64,000 nt of DNA from Pseudomonas sp. S31 (GTDB lineage: Bacteria; Pseudomonadota; Gammaproteobacteria; Pseudomonadales; Pseudomonadaceae): assembly GCF_016648105.1 (NCBI RefSeq), contig NZ_JACVVE010000001.1:372001-436000 (forward strand), written 5' to 3'. Position numbers and translations under genes: made by a program. The notes beneath the pieces were generated by a model. It was not told the origin of the DNA. It searched no databases and saw only the letters and a program-made list of their open reading frames with translations. The stretch's first letter is position 1. Each line of letters begins with the position of its first letter. Shown here piece after piece: positions 25,711 through 34,078 of this stretch.

Positions 25711-26611
25711 TGTCCTTGTAGGCCAGCGGTGGGACCTTGCTGACCAGGTAATCGCGCAGCTTGAGCATCTGCCGTGCCTTGGGGCTGGACTTGAGCCAGG
25801 TCATGTAATAGCCGTCACCGGTCGCCACCGCGTGCTTGAACGGCGTGACCAGGCTGCCTGCCGCCAGGTCGGCACTGGCCAGCGCCAGGTCGACTACCGA
25901 GATGCCCAGGCCCTGCTGCGCCGCCGAGATGCCCTGGTCGAGGGTATCGAACACCTGGCCTTTGTCGATGCTGATGTCCAGCGCGTCCATCCGCGCCAGC
26001 CAACGCCGCCAGTCACGCCGATCCGGTGAGGGATGGAGGAATTCACACTGGCGCAGGTCGGACAGTTCCGGCTGGGCCTGGGCCAGGTAGCCCGGATGGC
26101 ACACCGGGATCAGCCATTCGTCGAACAGCTTGAAGCCCTCGACATCGGCGGAAAACGGCCCGTTGCCCAGCAGGATCGCGCAGTCGTAAGGCTCGGAGTA
26201 GAAGTCCACGGTGTCGATGTCCATCCACACGCTGGACAGTTGCACGCTGCAGTTGTCGTCGAGCTTCTTGAAGCCGTCCAGGGCCCGCAGCAGCCAGCGC
26301 ACGGTCAAGGTCGAGGGCGCTTTCAGGCGCAGGCCATAGCGGTCCTGGCGCAGCAGCGCGCAGGCGTTCTCGATGATCTTGAAGCCGACCTTGAGCTCCT
26401 GGGCCAGCAACCGGCCGTGCTCGGTCAGGCGCAGCTTGGGGCCACGCCGCTCGAACAGGTCGCAACCGAACATCGACTCCAGTGTCTTGATGTGATGGCT
26501 CACCGCACCCTGGGTCAGTGCGAGTTCCTCGGCCGCACGGGTGAACGAGCCGTAGCGTGACGCCACCTCGAAGGCCCGAAGGGCATGCAAAGCCTGAATC
26601 CGTTCCGACAT
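25691..26611 (-). CDS. LysR-family regulator (GcvA-like), divergent to the YcgG cassette
   Basis: A 306-residue LysR regulator of the GcvA/AmpR subgroup: HALRAFEVASRYGSFTRAAE and LTQGAVSHHIKTLESMFGCD form the DNA-binding domain, and the effector domain includes DCAILLGNGPF. It faces the YcgG-LysE-SGNH cassette across 160 bases that contain a long inverted repeat, so it most likely regulates that cassette. Its 3' end overlaps the convergent LysR gene. Confidence 0.93.
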   Translation of the reverse strand: MSERIQALHALRAFEVASRYGSFTRAAEELALTQGAVSHHIKTLESMFGCDLFERRGPKLRLTEHGRLLAQELKVGFKIIENACALLRQDRYGLRLKAPSTLTVRWLLRALDGFKKLDDNCSVQLSSVWMDIDTVDFYSEPYDCAILLGNGPFSADVEGFKLFDEWLIPVCHPGYLAQAQPELSDLRQCEFLHPSPDRRDWRRWLARMDALDISIDKGQVFDTLDQGISAAQQGLGISVVDLALASADLAAGSLVTPFKHAVATGDGYYMTWLKSSPKARQMLKLRDYLVSKVPPLAYKDINYLYD

Positions 26612-26689
26612 GACGCCCTCGAAGCATGAGTAAGACTAATAGTAGGTCATAGTTCCACGCGTTTTACAACCTGGGAGGGGTTCCAGAAA

Positions 26690-26731
26690 ATGCAGGTAAA
26701 TAACAAAGATAAACAACCATCTTGCCTGCAT
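26690..26731. promoter_or_regulatory. Inverted repeat between LysR gene and YcgG cassette
   Basis: ATGCAGGTAA (26690-26699) and TTGCCTGCAT (26722-26731) are inverse copies with 9 of 10 bases matching, their centres 32 bases apart (about three DNA turns). The repeat lies 40 bases before the YcgG ATG in an AT-rich stretch, where a LysR-type activator or another dimeric regulator could bind. Confidence 0.45.
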
Positions 26732-26771
26732 ATGACTGGATCACCCACTTAACAAAACGCCTGGGGAAATC

Positions 26772-27548
26772 ATGTTTACGGGTTATGGAAATTGCTATCG
26801 CCTGGACGCGCTAGAGCTCACTTCTGAACATGTCCGGAACACCCAACACTGGACCTACAAGACCATAGAACATTTTCGCGGCATCCTCGCCAATCCCGAC
26901 TTCCCGTGCCTGTTCGGGCGCAAGGCAGTCGCCGGGCAGAGCTGCCACATCCTCTTCGCCCGCGCCGACCATCTGGCCGACGACATCGCCCGGGGCCTGG
27001 CCGACTACGTGCGCACCGTCACCCCGATTCCGCTCAAGCAGCGCATCGGCAGCCCGCTGGTGGTGTTTCTCGAAACCGCCGGCGACAGCACCCTGGCGCA
27101 GCAGCAGTCACTGGCCTGGAAGGTCCTGCGAGGCGTGCACGCGCGCGACCCGCAACCCTGGCCGCAGGCCATGCCCACCGACCCCGACGACAGCGACTGG
27201 TCGTTCTGCTATGCCGGTATGCCGCTGTTCATCAACATGAATTTCCCCGGCCACCAGCAGATGAAAAGCCGCAACCTGGGCCCGCACATCACCTTCGTCA
27301 TCAACCCGCGGGAGAACTTCGACGAAGTCGCCGATACCGCCACCGAGAGCGGCAAGCGTATCCGTGCACGCATCCGCGACCGGGTTCGCCACTACAACGA
27401 CGGCGTGGTGCCCGACACCCTGGGTGCCTTCGGCGACGCCGACAACTACGAATGGAAGCAGTACCAGCTGCAGGAACAGGGGTCGCTCAACCCCTCGCGC
27501 TGCCCCTTCCACGCCCATGCGACAACCGATACCGTGATCGAGAACTGA
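26772..27548 (+). CDS. YqcI/YcgG-family protein (GntA-like heme N-oxygenase family)
   Basis: A 258-residue soluble protein of the YqcI/YcgG family, with the family blocks FRGILANPDFPCLFGRKAV, RIGSPLVVFLE, WSFCYAGMPLFINMNFPGH and GPHITFVINPRENFDEVA, and a late SRCPFH. One family member, GntA of guanitoxin biosynthesis, is a heme-dependent N-hydroxylase of an arginine-derived substrate, so an oxidative role on an amine or amino acid is plausible here. GGGGAA precedes the ATG. Two bases after its stop begins the LysE exporter, so product formation and export appear linked. Confidence 0.85.
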   Translation: MFTGYGNCYRLDALELTSEHVRNTQHWTYKTIEHFRGILANPDFPCLFGRKAVAGQSCHILFARADHLADDIARGLADYVRTVTPIPLKQRIGSPLVVFLETAGDSTLAQQQSLAWKVLRGVHARDPQPWPQAMPTDPDDSDWSFCYAGMPLFINMNFPGHQQMKSRNLGPHITFVINPRENFDEVADTATESGKRIRARIRDRVRHYNDGVVPDTLGAFGDADNYEWKQYQLQEQGSLNPSRCPFHAHATTDTVIEN

Positions 27549-27550
27549 CC

Positions 27551-28183
27551 GTGAATACCGCACTGACCGCCACCTACGCCCTCACCGTGCTGCTGCTGAT
27601 CGCCACCCCCGGCCCGGTCGTGGCACTGATCGTCAACACCGCCGCCGCCTCTGGCTCGCGCAAGGCCATGTTCACCGCTGTCGGCACCAACTGGGCCTCG
27701 CTGGTGCTGATCGGTGCCGCGGCCTGGATCATCATGACCAGCGCCGCCATCGACAGCGCCTGGCTCAGCGGCATGAGCCTGCTGGGTTGCCTGTTCATCG
27801 GCTACATCGCCGTCGGCACCCTGAAGGAAGCCTTGCAGCCGCCAGCGGCCGACGCGCCGGATGCGCCCCCCCGCCCGGCACGTGCCGGCGGCGGCCTGTG
27901 GCAAGGCTTCATGGTGGGTATCTCCAACCCCAAGGACATCATCTTCTTCATCGCCTTCTTCCCGCAGTTCATCCAGATCACCGAATCGTTCGGCAAGAGC
28001 ATGGTGGTGCTGTCGCTGCTGTGGGTGGCCATCGATTTTGCCGTGCTCAGCCTGTACATCTTCGCCATCGGCAAGATCGCCTCGCAACGCAGCAACCGCC
28101 TCATCTCCCTGGCCTCGGGGGTCGCGCTGTTGCTGATCGCCGTGGGCGGGCTGGCTTACAACCTCACCGCGCTGGCGGGCTGA
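27551..28183 (+). CDS. LysE-family amino-acid exporter
   Basis: A 210-residue membrane protein with six hydrophobic segments and the LysE/RhtB N-terminus TYALTVLLLIATPGPVVALI. Also typical are GFMVGISNPKDIIFFIAFFP and the length. The start is GTG at 27551, following the YcgG stop with two bases between. LysE proteins export amino acids or close derivatives. In this cassette it is the natural candidate to release the product of the YcgG-family enzyme. Confidence 0.92.
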   Translation: MNTALTATYALTVLLLIATPGPVVALIVNTAAASGSRKAMFTAVGTNWASLVLIGAAAWIIMTSAAIDSAWLSGMSLLGCLFIGYIAVGTLKEALQPPAADAPDAPPRPARAGGGLWQGFMVGISNPKDIIFFIAFFPQFIQITESFGKSMVVLSLLWVAIDFAVLSLYIFAIGKIASQRSNRLISLASGVALLLIAVGGLAYNLTALAG

Positions 28184-28223
28184 CGGCCTTGCGCCCGCGC
28201 CACGCCCGCCACGACGGAGCCCC

Positions 28224-29318
28224 ATGCGACTGACCGACACAACCCCGCACGCCCCAGGCACCGCGTCGCCCCTGCAACAGGATTACCAGCGCTTCCTGAT
28301 GCTCGGCCGACGCCGCGCGCCCCATACCTTGCATGTACACGAGAGCGGTTACCGCTCCGCCACCATCAACACCGATGCCCTTGGCCTGCGCTACAGCCAC
28401 TGCGCTGGCAAGCGCTTCTCGGCCGCCGAGCGTGGCGGCGCGCCACGGGTCAACCTGCTGGTCGGCGGCTCCACCGCCCTGGGCATCGGGGCCAGCGGTG
28501 ACCAGCACACGGTGGCCTCGCACCTGTCGATGCTGACCGGCGAGGTGTGGCTGAGCCTTGCCGGCTGCGGGCTCAACGCCAGCCAGGAACTGCTGCTTTT
28601 CCTCAGTCACCAGCATCGCTTCGGCCAGGTCGGCCACGTGGTCGTGCTCAGCGGCCTGAACAGCCTCGCCCACGAAGCGCTGGGCGAGGTGCTGGACAGC
28701 GCTCACGAGCCGCTGCAGACAGCGGCCTACCAGCACTTGCTCAACAGCTTCAGCGAAGGTGCAGGGTCAGTCGAGGGGCAGCAACACAAACCGCTCTGGC
28801 GTCGCCTGCTGCAAACCCTGGCACCTCGCCGCGCACCGCCCCAGGTGCAATGGTCGCTGTCGGCGCCCAACAAGCGCCTGGCCCGTGCCGCAGACAGCAT
28901 CGGCCGTACTCTGCTGCAATGGGACCGCCTGCTGGCCGGCAGTCATGCCAGCCTGACCTTCATCCTGCAACCACTGCTGCCGTGGTGCCGCGATACCCTG
29001 CCGGCGGGCGAGCAGGCCGCGCTCGAAGCCCTGGAGCGCCAGCCGGCCAACTTCGACCGGCTGCTCGACGGCGTCTTCGACAGCCAACTGCATGCGGACT
29101 TCTTCCGCCGCATCAAGCAACAGGCCGACCCGGTGGCCTGTTACGACATGAACAGCATGCTCAGCAGCTCGCCTGTGTTCGGCGCCGACCTGTTCGTCGA
29201 CCGCCTGCACCTGAACGACCTGGGCAACAACGCATTGGCCAAGGTCATCACCGCCAAGCTCGGCCTGGCCCATGAAAAACACGCCCAACGCAGGGTGACG
29301 CCGATCAAGCTCGTCTGA
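28224..29318 (+). CDS. SGNH-hydrolase-like protein (resembles 'inducer of phenazine A' annotations)
   Basis: A 364-residue cytoplasmic protein. Block I of an SGNH hydrolase is seen in VNLLVGGSTALGIGASG, a middle region in VVLSGLNSLAH (the GxN Asn), and block V in FVDRLHLNDLGNNALA with the catalytic Asp-His pair. Such proteins act as esterases, lipases or acyltransferases. Related pseudomonad proteins are, to my memory, often annotated 'inducer of phenazine A', a name without defined biochemistry. It is the third gene of the cassette, 40 bases after lysE. It could release or acylate the product. Confidence 0.75.
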   Translation: MRLTDTTPHAPGTASPLQQDYQRFLMLGRRRAPHTLHVHESGYRSATINTDALGLRYSHCAGKRFSAAERGGAPRVNLLVGGSTALGIGASGDQHTVASHLSMLTGEVWLSLAGCGLNASQELLLFLSHQHRFGQVGHVVVLSGLNSLAHEALGEVLDSAHEPLQTAAYQHLLNSFSEGAGSVEGQQHKPLWRRLLQTLAPRRAPPQVQWSLSAPNKRLARAADSIGRTLLQWDRLLAGSHASLTFILQPLLPWCRDTLPAGEQAALEALERQPANFDRLLDGVFDSQLHADFFRRIKQQADPVACYDMNSMLSSSPVFGADLFVDRLHLNDLGNNALAKVITAKLGLAHEKHAQRRVTPIKLV

Positions 29319-29407
29319 ACAATGTTGCATAAGCCTTTCAGCCAGCCCCCGCGCATGGCTAGAATACGCCGTCGTCCTGTTTTGCCTGAGGCCCACGGGT
29401 ATCTGCC

Positions 29408-29479
29408 ATGAACATCGAAGCCGTCCATCCGCAGCTAGCTGCCTGCCGTGACATCGGGTCGCACGGGGCTCGCCTGTGA
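29408..29479 (+). CDS. Possible 23-residue leader ORF
   Basis: ATG at 29408 opens MNIEAVHPQLAACRDIGSHG and stops at TGA 29477-29479, overlapping the GTG start of the next gene (GTGA). Its only Shine-Dalgarno match is a GAGG set back about 14 bases. It could couple translation of the Sel1-like gene; it could also be chance. Confidence 0.25.
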   Translation: MNIEAVHPQLAACRDIGSHGARL

Positions 29480-30171
29480 GCCGCGTCAGCCTGATGCCTT
29501 CGCTCCTGGTGGCCCTGGCGCCGTTCAGCGCCCATGCGCTGGAGGTGCATATCGACCCCCATGCCGACCTGCTCTACCGCCAGGCCCTGCCGCTGCTCGA
29601 ACAGGCCGATGCCCAGGACGATGCGCCGAGCCCCCTGCGTGCCGTCGTCGACGCCGACCCGGAGCTCACCCGCCAAGGCCAGGCCATGGCGCGCACCCTG
29701 CCCACCGCCGTGGCGCTGCTGAAAAAGTCGGTGGCCCTCGGGCACCCCGTGGCGCAGTATCGCTTGGCGCTGTACTACATGACCTACCTGCCGGCTGCGC
29801 AGATTCCCGACGCCGCCTGTCCGCTGCTCGAGTCGAGCCTCAAACAGGGCTTCGCGCCACCCGCCACCGCCATCGCCACTTGGTGCCCGCCCTACAATGC
29901 CAGCCTGGCCTACCGCAGCGACCTCGAGTCGGTGCCGAGCATGGCCACGTTATATGCGCCCTATTACCCGCAACCGGCCGCGCGCCTGGCGTGCAGCCGC
30001 AGCCAGCCGCAAGGCCTGGAGATGCAGTGGGGGCGCCAGCGCGACTATCAGGCCGAGGTCTATCGCCTGCTCGGCGATCTCGACCCGGCGCAGCGCCAGG
30101 CCCTGCTGCAAAAGGCCGTGGACATCAATGGCTGCGCAGCGGCCCAGCAGCGGCTCACCAGCTATCGCTGA
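29476..30171 (+). CDS. Exported Sel1-like repeat protein
   Basis: A 231-residue protein with a signal peptide (VSLMPSLLVALAPFSAHA) and a helical-repeat body. AVALLKKSVALGHPVAQYRLALYYMTYL matches the Sel1-like repeat pattern of a short alpha-alpha hairpin. There are four Cys in the later half, so disulfides are likely in the periplasm. The start may be GTG 29476 or ATG 29494; both keep the signal peptide. Sel1-like proteins mediate protein contacts. No partner is suggested by the neighbours. Confidence 0.7.
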   Translation: MSRVSLMPSLLVALAPFSAHALEVHIDPHADLLYRQALPLLEQADAQDDAPSPLRAVVDADPELTRQGQAMARTLPTAVALLKKSVALGHPVAQYRLALYYMTYLPAAQIPDAACPLLESSLKQGFAPPATAIATWCPPYNASLAYRSDLESVPSMATLYAPYYPQPAARLACSRSQPQGLEMQWGRQRDYQAEVYRLLGDLDPAQRQALLQKAVDINGCAAAQQRLTSYR

Positions 30172-30270
30172 ACCGGTCTGCCCGTGGCCCTGAGCAAGAT
30201 CGTTCAAGCCACCTGTTACGCGCTCTGGCATGCTGGCAGTCCGAACCCCGAGTACCTCATCGTCGCCACC

Positions 30271-30972
30271 ATGCCCAGTCATTCACCCATCGCCCGCCAT
30301 GCCTTCCTGCGTGGCGCCATCGCCATCCTGCCACTCTCGCTCGCCGTCGCGCCCTGGGGCCTGCTGGCCGGTTCCATGGCCATCGAGGCCAACCTCAGCG
30401 CCTGGGAAGGCCAGGGTCTGTCGGCCATCGTCTTCGCCGGTGCCGCGCAACTGGTGGCCATCGGCATGCTCAAGGGCGGGGCGAACCTGCTGTCGATCCT
30501 GCTCACCACCCTGCTGCTGACCTCCCAGCACTTGCTGTATGGCCTGTCCATGCGCCCGGTGCTGTCCAACCAGCCACTGCGCTGGCGCTTGGGGCTGGGC
30601 TTCTTGCTGACGGACGAGTTCTTCGCCCTGACCAGCCAGCACGACCGCCAGCAGTTCAACCGCTGGTACGCCCTTGGCGTGGGCCTGACCTTCTACGTGG
30701 CCTGGAACCTGTTCACCTTCGCCGGCATCGTGCTCGGCCAGAGCATTCCTCACCTGGACCAACTGGGCCTGGATTTTTCCATCGTCGCCACCTTCGTGGC
30801 GCTGATCGCTCCGCTGGTACGTAACCTGGCTACCGTGGTGTGCGTGGCGGTTTCGCTGTTCTGCTCGGTGCTGTTCAGCTACTGGCAGTGGGAAACCGCC
30901 CTGGTCGCCGCAGGCCTGCTGGGCATGGCCGCCGGCTTTGTCTGCCAGAAGTTTTCCGGAGCTCGCCAATGA
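30271..30972 (+). CDS. azlC: AzlC-family branched-chain amino-acid exporter, large subunit
   Basis: A 233-residue membrane protein with the AzlC signature ILPLSLAVAPWGLLAGSMA, then FAGAAQLVAIGML and TSQHLLYGLSMRP. The ATG at 30271 gives the usual AzlC start before the first helix; an upstream ATG at 30184 would add 29 untypical residues. It overlaps azlD by four bases. AzlCD pairs export branched-chain amino acids and their analogues. Confidence 0.93.
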   Translation: MPSHSPIARHAFLRGAIAILPLSLAVAPWGLLAGSMAIEANLSAWEGQGLSAIVFAGAAQLVAIGMLKGGANLLSILLTTLLLTSQHLLYGLSMRPVLSNQPLRWRLGLGFLLTDEFFALTSQHDRQQFNRWYALGVGLTFYVAWNLFTFAGIVLGQSIPHLDQLGLDFSIVATFVALIAPLVRNLATVVCVAVSLFCSVLFSYWQWETALVAAGLLGMAAGFVCQKFSGARQ

Positions 30973-31283
30973 CCTGGCTGCTGATCTTCGCCATGGGCGC
31001 GGTGGTGTTCCTCAACCGCTATGCCTTCCTCGAACCGCGCCTGCCGCTGCGCCTGAGCTCCAATGCGCGGCAGTTCCTGGGGTTTGCCGTGCCCGGCATG
31101 CTCACGGCGATCTGCGGCCCAATCATCTTCCTACCCGGCCACCAGTTGGACGTGAGCCTGCTCAACCCCTATCTGCTGGGGGCGGTGGCAGCGGTGGCAC
31201 TGGTGTTGTTGACCCGCAGCGTGTTGCTGAGCATGCTGGTGAGCATGTTGATCTTCTTCCTGCTGCGCAGCTGGCTGGCATGA
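30969..31283 (+). CDS. azlD: AzlD-family small subunit of the exporter
   Basis: A 104-residue membrane protein with three to four short hydrophobic segments (WLLIFAMGAVVFLNRYAFLE at the N-terminus). AzlD-type proteins work with AzlC. The ATG at 30969 overlaps the azlC stop, and its own stop overlaps the araC-type gene start, so all three are coupled. Confidence 0.93.
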   Translation: MTWLLIFAMGAVVFLNRYAFLEPRLPLRLSSNARQFLGFAVPGMLTAICGPIIFLPGHQLDVSLLNPYLLGAVAAVALVLLTRSVLLSMLVSMLIFFLLRSWLA

Positions 31284-32128
31284 CCCACTCCCTGCGCGAA
31301 CAGACCCACCTCTGGCAAGCGCCCGCCCTGGGTGACGTGGAGATGTTGCATGCGCGCTATTACCAGCAGCGCTTCGCCCCGCATGTGCACGAAGGCTATG
31401 TGTTCACCGTGATCGAATCCGGCGCCCAGCGTTTCTGGCACCGCGGCAGTGAACACCTGGCCCCGGAAGGCAGCATGGTGCTGATCAACCCCGATGAACT
31501 GCATACTGGCGCCACGGCCCACGAAGCCGGTTGGCGCTACCGCGGCTTCTACCCCGAACAGGCCAGGGTCAGCGGCGTGCTCGACGAGCTGGAACTGGGC
31601 CGCGGCATGCCCCACTTCAAAGCCAGCGTTATCCACGATCCGGCGCTGGCCACCGCCTTCAGCCGCCTGCACAGGTTGTCGGAGTCGGCCGCCAGTGCCC
31701 TGGAACAACAAACGGCCTGGCGCCAGGCGGTACTGGCCCTGGTACAGCGCCATGGGCATTGCGCCGAACCCGCCGCCCCCGGTAACGAGCCCTTGGCGGT
31801 CGCCCGCGCCCGTGAACTGCTGGAAAGCCAGCTCGCCGACCCTCCGTCGCTGGAGGCATTGGCGGCAGCGGTCAACCTGTCGCCCTTCCACTTCGCCCGG
31901 GTGTTCCGCCAGGCCACTGGCCTGCCACCGCATGCCTGGCTGAAACAGCGACGCCTGGCGCGGGCAAGGGATTTTCTGAAAAGCGGATTGGCGGCCTCTG
32001 ATGTAGCGTTCGCCTTGGGATTTGCCGACCAGAGTCATTTGAACCGGCAGTTCAAGCAAGCCTACGGGGTGACTCCGGGGGTATATCGACAGGCTTGCGT
32101 TCAATCAGCCAGACACCCAGTTGTTTAA
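31280..32128 (+). CDS. AraC-family transcriptional regulator
   Basis: A 282-residue regulator with an N-terminal cupin-like arm and sensor domain (HARYYQQRFAPHVHEGYVFT, GSMVLINPDELHTG) and a C-terminal double helix-turn-helix (LAAAVNLSPFHFARVFRQAT, DVAFALGFADQSHLNRQFKQ). This architecture is typical of regulators of azlCD-like exporters and responds to small amino-acid-type effectors. The ATG overlaps the azlD stop, so it is cotranscribed with its likely target. Confidence 0.93.
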   Translation: MTHSLREQTHLWQAPALGDVEMLHARYYQQRFAPHVHEGYVFTVIESGAQRFWHRGSEHLAPEGSMVLINPDELHTGATAHEAGWRYRGFYPEQARVSGVLDELELGRGMPHFKASVIHDPALATAFSRLHRLSESAASALEQQTAWRQAVLALVQRHGHCAEPAAPGNEPLAVARARELLESQLADPPSLEALAAAVNLSPFHFARVFRQATGLPPHAWLKQRRLARARDFLKSGLAASDVAFALGFADQSHLNRQFKQAYGVTPGVYRQACVQSARHPVV

Positions 32129-32165
32129 AAGTTCAGATTCCTGACAATGGGTGGCTGACCGCCAA

Positions 32166-33380
32166 TTAACGATTGTCAGCATCATCGTCACGCCCTCTCA
32201 TGTTCCAGGCCATTGGCGCGACAAACAACATTAGCGTCATCCAGATGAAGGTTGCCGACCCCGCAAATACAAAAACCAGACTCGCAATTAGTCCAGAAGC
32301 AGCATCACCAAGAACAGCTGTAAAATAGTAAACCGAAAAATTCCTACCCACCTCATGATCGCTCGATAAACACTGTATATTGGTGACTATCGCGATATCG
32401 ATAAATGCTCCGACAAAGCCAACCATGAACAGGGTCATCAGAAAGAGCCAACTGCTAAATTTCAGCGCCACCGCTGCAGCAAAAAACAGGGCACCATAGA
32501 TAACCCAATAACGCAGCACCAGTCGCACGGTCGTCTTATTATTGAAGCGTGTATAGAGCACGCCGCCCAGTACAGTGCCGGCTGCAAGTAGCGCGAACAC
32601 GTAACCAACTACCTCTTCCGAGGCGAAATGATCCAGTACTGTGGCCGGAAGGATGAAGCGGATCACAGAGGTGGCGAACGTCGCACAGAGGGTGGTGCAG
32701 CTAATAACTGCGAACAATGGCGCATTGCTAGCTTTGAGCTGGCTTAAGCTTTGCACAGTGCCCCGAAACAAAGCTGGCCCGTCGAATTCCTGGCGGAGAC
32801 CTTGCCGGGGTGCCTCTAGGGTAGCGATGGAGATGCCCGACGCTACCAGGCAAATTGCGAAAAACAGGAACGTCGCTTCACGGGACAACAGCAACACGCA
32901 TGCTGCGAACACCAGCGGTCCAACAATCGAAGCCGCATCCTCGATGACCTGGATACCGCTGTTGGCCGAGGCCAGCCGATTTTTTTCGATAAGATCAGGG
33001 AAGTATGCACGAAAGGTGGGTACATAAAGACATTCAAGAGCGGTCATGACCATCGCGAGGCTTACCATCATAGGCAATGCCAGCGTATATACGGCGGATA
33101 GGGTGAAAAAAGCAAAGGCCACAACACTTTTAGAAATCTCGACGCTGACTAAGGTTTTTCTTTTGTCGACATTATCCGCCAGCCATCCGCCAAGGGGCGA
33201 AAACACTACAGTTGGCAAATAGCGAAAAAAATACGCCATGCCAATCAACAGCATATCCGCATTAGTCACGGAAACAATCGCCACAGCGAATGCGGCTTCG
33301 AATGCAAATTCTCCGCATTTGGAAAAACAGTACCCCGACGCTAGAACTCGCGTCCCGCGATTAAGAATCAGCGCCTGCAT
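32166..33380 (-). CDS. MFS exporter (EntS-like), AT-rich and likely acquired
   Basis: A 404-residue transporter with about 12 hydrophobic segments and a motif A-like loop VVFSPLGGWLADNVDKRKTL between helices 2 and 3. The layout fits the MFS_3/EntS class that exports siderophores, peptides or macrolides. Its codons often end in A or T, and the region is clearly richer in A+T than its neighbours, suggesting horizontal transfer. It has no partner genes here, and its promoter lies in the AT-rich stretch that follows. The exported compound is unknown. Confidence 0.85.
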   Translation of the reverse strand: MQALILNRGTRVLASGYCFSKCGEFAFEAAFAVAIVSVTNADMLLIGMAYFFRYLPTVVFSPLGGWLADNVDKRKTLVSVEISKSVVAFAFFTLSAVYTLALPMMVSLAMVMTALECLYVPTFRAYFPDLIEKNRLASANSGIQVIEDAASIVGPLVFAACVLLLSREATFLFFAICLVASGISIATLEAPRQGLRQEFDGPALFRGTVQSLSQLKASNAPLFAVISCTTLCATFATSVIRFILPATVLDHFASEEVVGYVFALLAAGTVLGGVLYTRFNNKTTVRLVLRYWVIYGALFFAAAVALKFSSWLFLMTLFMVGFVGAFIDIAIVTNIQCLSSDHEVGRNFSVYYFTAVLGDAASGLIASLVFVFAGSATFIWMTLMLFVAPMAWNMRGRDDDADNR

Positions 33381-33802
33381 GTCGATTATTTCCTCAGCCT
33401 GCGGTATAGGTCAGATTTTGCATCGCTTAGGCACAATCAACCTACAACCCACCCACAACCAAGCGCAACTCCAAAGTTGTAACGCAACCACTACCAATAG
33501 TAGGAAGCGACATAGAGAAAAAACGATAATTCCTACTTAAAGGGCGTGTGCTTTATGGTAGAGAACAATTACCTGCTCGCAGAATAGAGCGGCTCAGACA
33601 GACCGTGTGAAGGCCGAGCCACAAGCGGGGCGTAATATAAATCCACCAGAACCGAATGATTTTGTTTGATATTTTTAACAAGTAACAATTTACTACAGCT
33701 TTATAAGCCGGCCTTTGCTGTTGCTCACATGCGCCCTCTGGAAAGCCCAGGTGCCCTGCAACCCCTCTGCTACAATGAGAAAGCTAAACGGAGGATCCCA
33801 TC
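33381..33802. other. AT-rich intergenic region without a gene
   Basis: No coding frame with Pseudomonas codon use was found. It holds the MFS promoter on the minus strand. Features seen: a short palindrome CAACT-CCAA-AGTTG (33466-33479), an inverted CTACCAATAGTAG (33492-33504), and very AT-rich runs near 33656-33700. The base composition matches the MFS gene and ends where the G+C-rich small gene begins. Confidence 0.6.
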
Positions 33803-34030
33803 ATGTCCGAAAGAGAGCTCACCACCCTGATATCGCTGATGAACCAGCGCCAGGCCTGCCTGAGCAGTGCCTGCGAGGAGATCGCCGACTGGATCGACCG
33901 CCAGGGCGATGTGCCCGCTGCAGGCAAGATCCGCGCTAGCCTCAAGGCGTTGGAGGCCGATGAGGCCCAGGTTCGTAAGACCCTGACCTCGCTGACGCTG
34001 GAGAGGCCGCTGCCACGCTTCCGTAGCTGA
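33803..34030 (+). CDS. Small helical protein of unknown function
   Basis: A 75-residue soluble protein, mostly charged helix (TLISLMNQRQACLSSACEEI, IRASLKALEADEAQVRKTLT). CGGAGG lies nine bases before the ATG, a strong ribosome binding site, and codons are G/C-ending. A rho-independent terminator follows. I recognise no family. Confidence 0.7.
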   Translation: MSERELTTLISLMNQRQACLSSACEEIADWIDRQGDVPAAGKIRASLKALEADEAQVRKTLTSLTLERPLPRFRS

Positions 34031-34050
34031 AGCGCGCAGCGCAAGGAAGA

Positions 34051-34076
34051 AGGGCCGCGGATGCGGCCCTTTCGTC
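34051..34076. terminator. Bidirectional rho-independent terminator
   Basis: Stem AGGGCCGC (34051-34058) and GCGGCCCT (34063-34070) with a 4-base loop, then TTCGTCTGTC. On the minus strand the A-rich side (AAGGAAGA at 34042-34049) gives a modest T tract, so it can end both the small gene and the convergent PCuAC gene. Confidence 0.75.
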
Positions 34077-34078
34077 TG

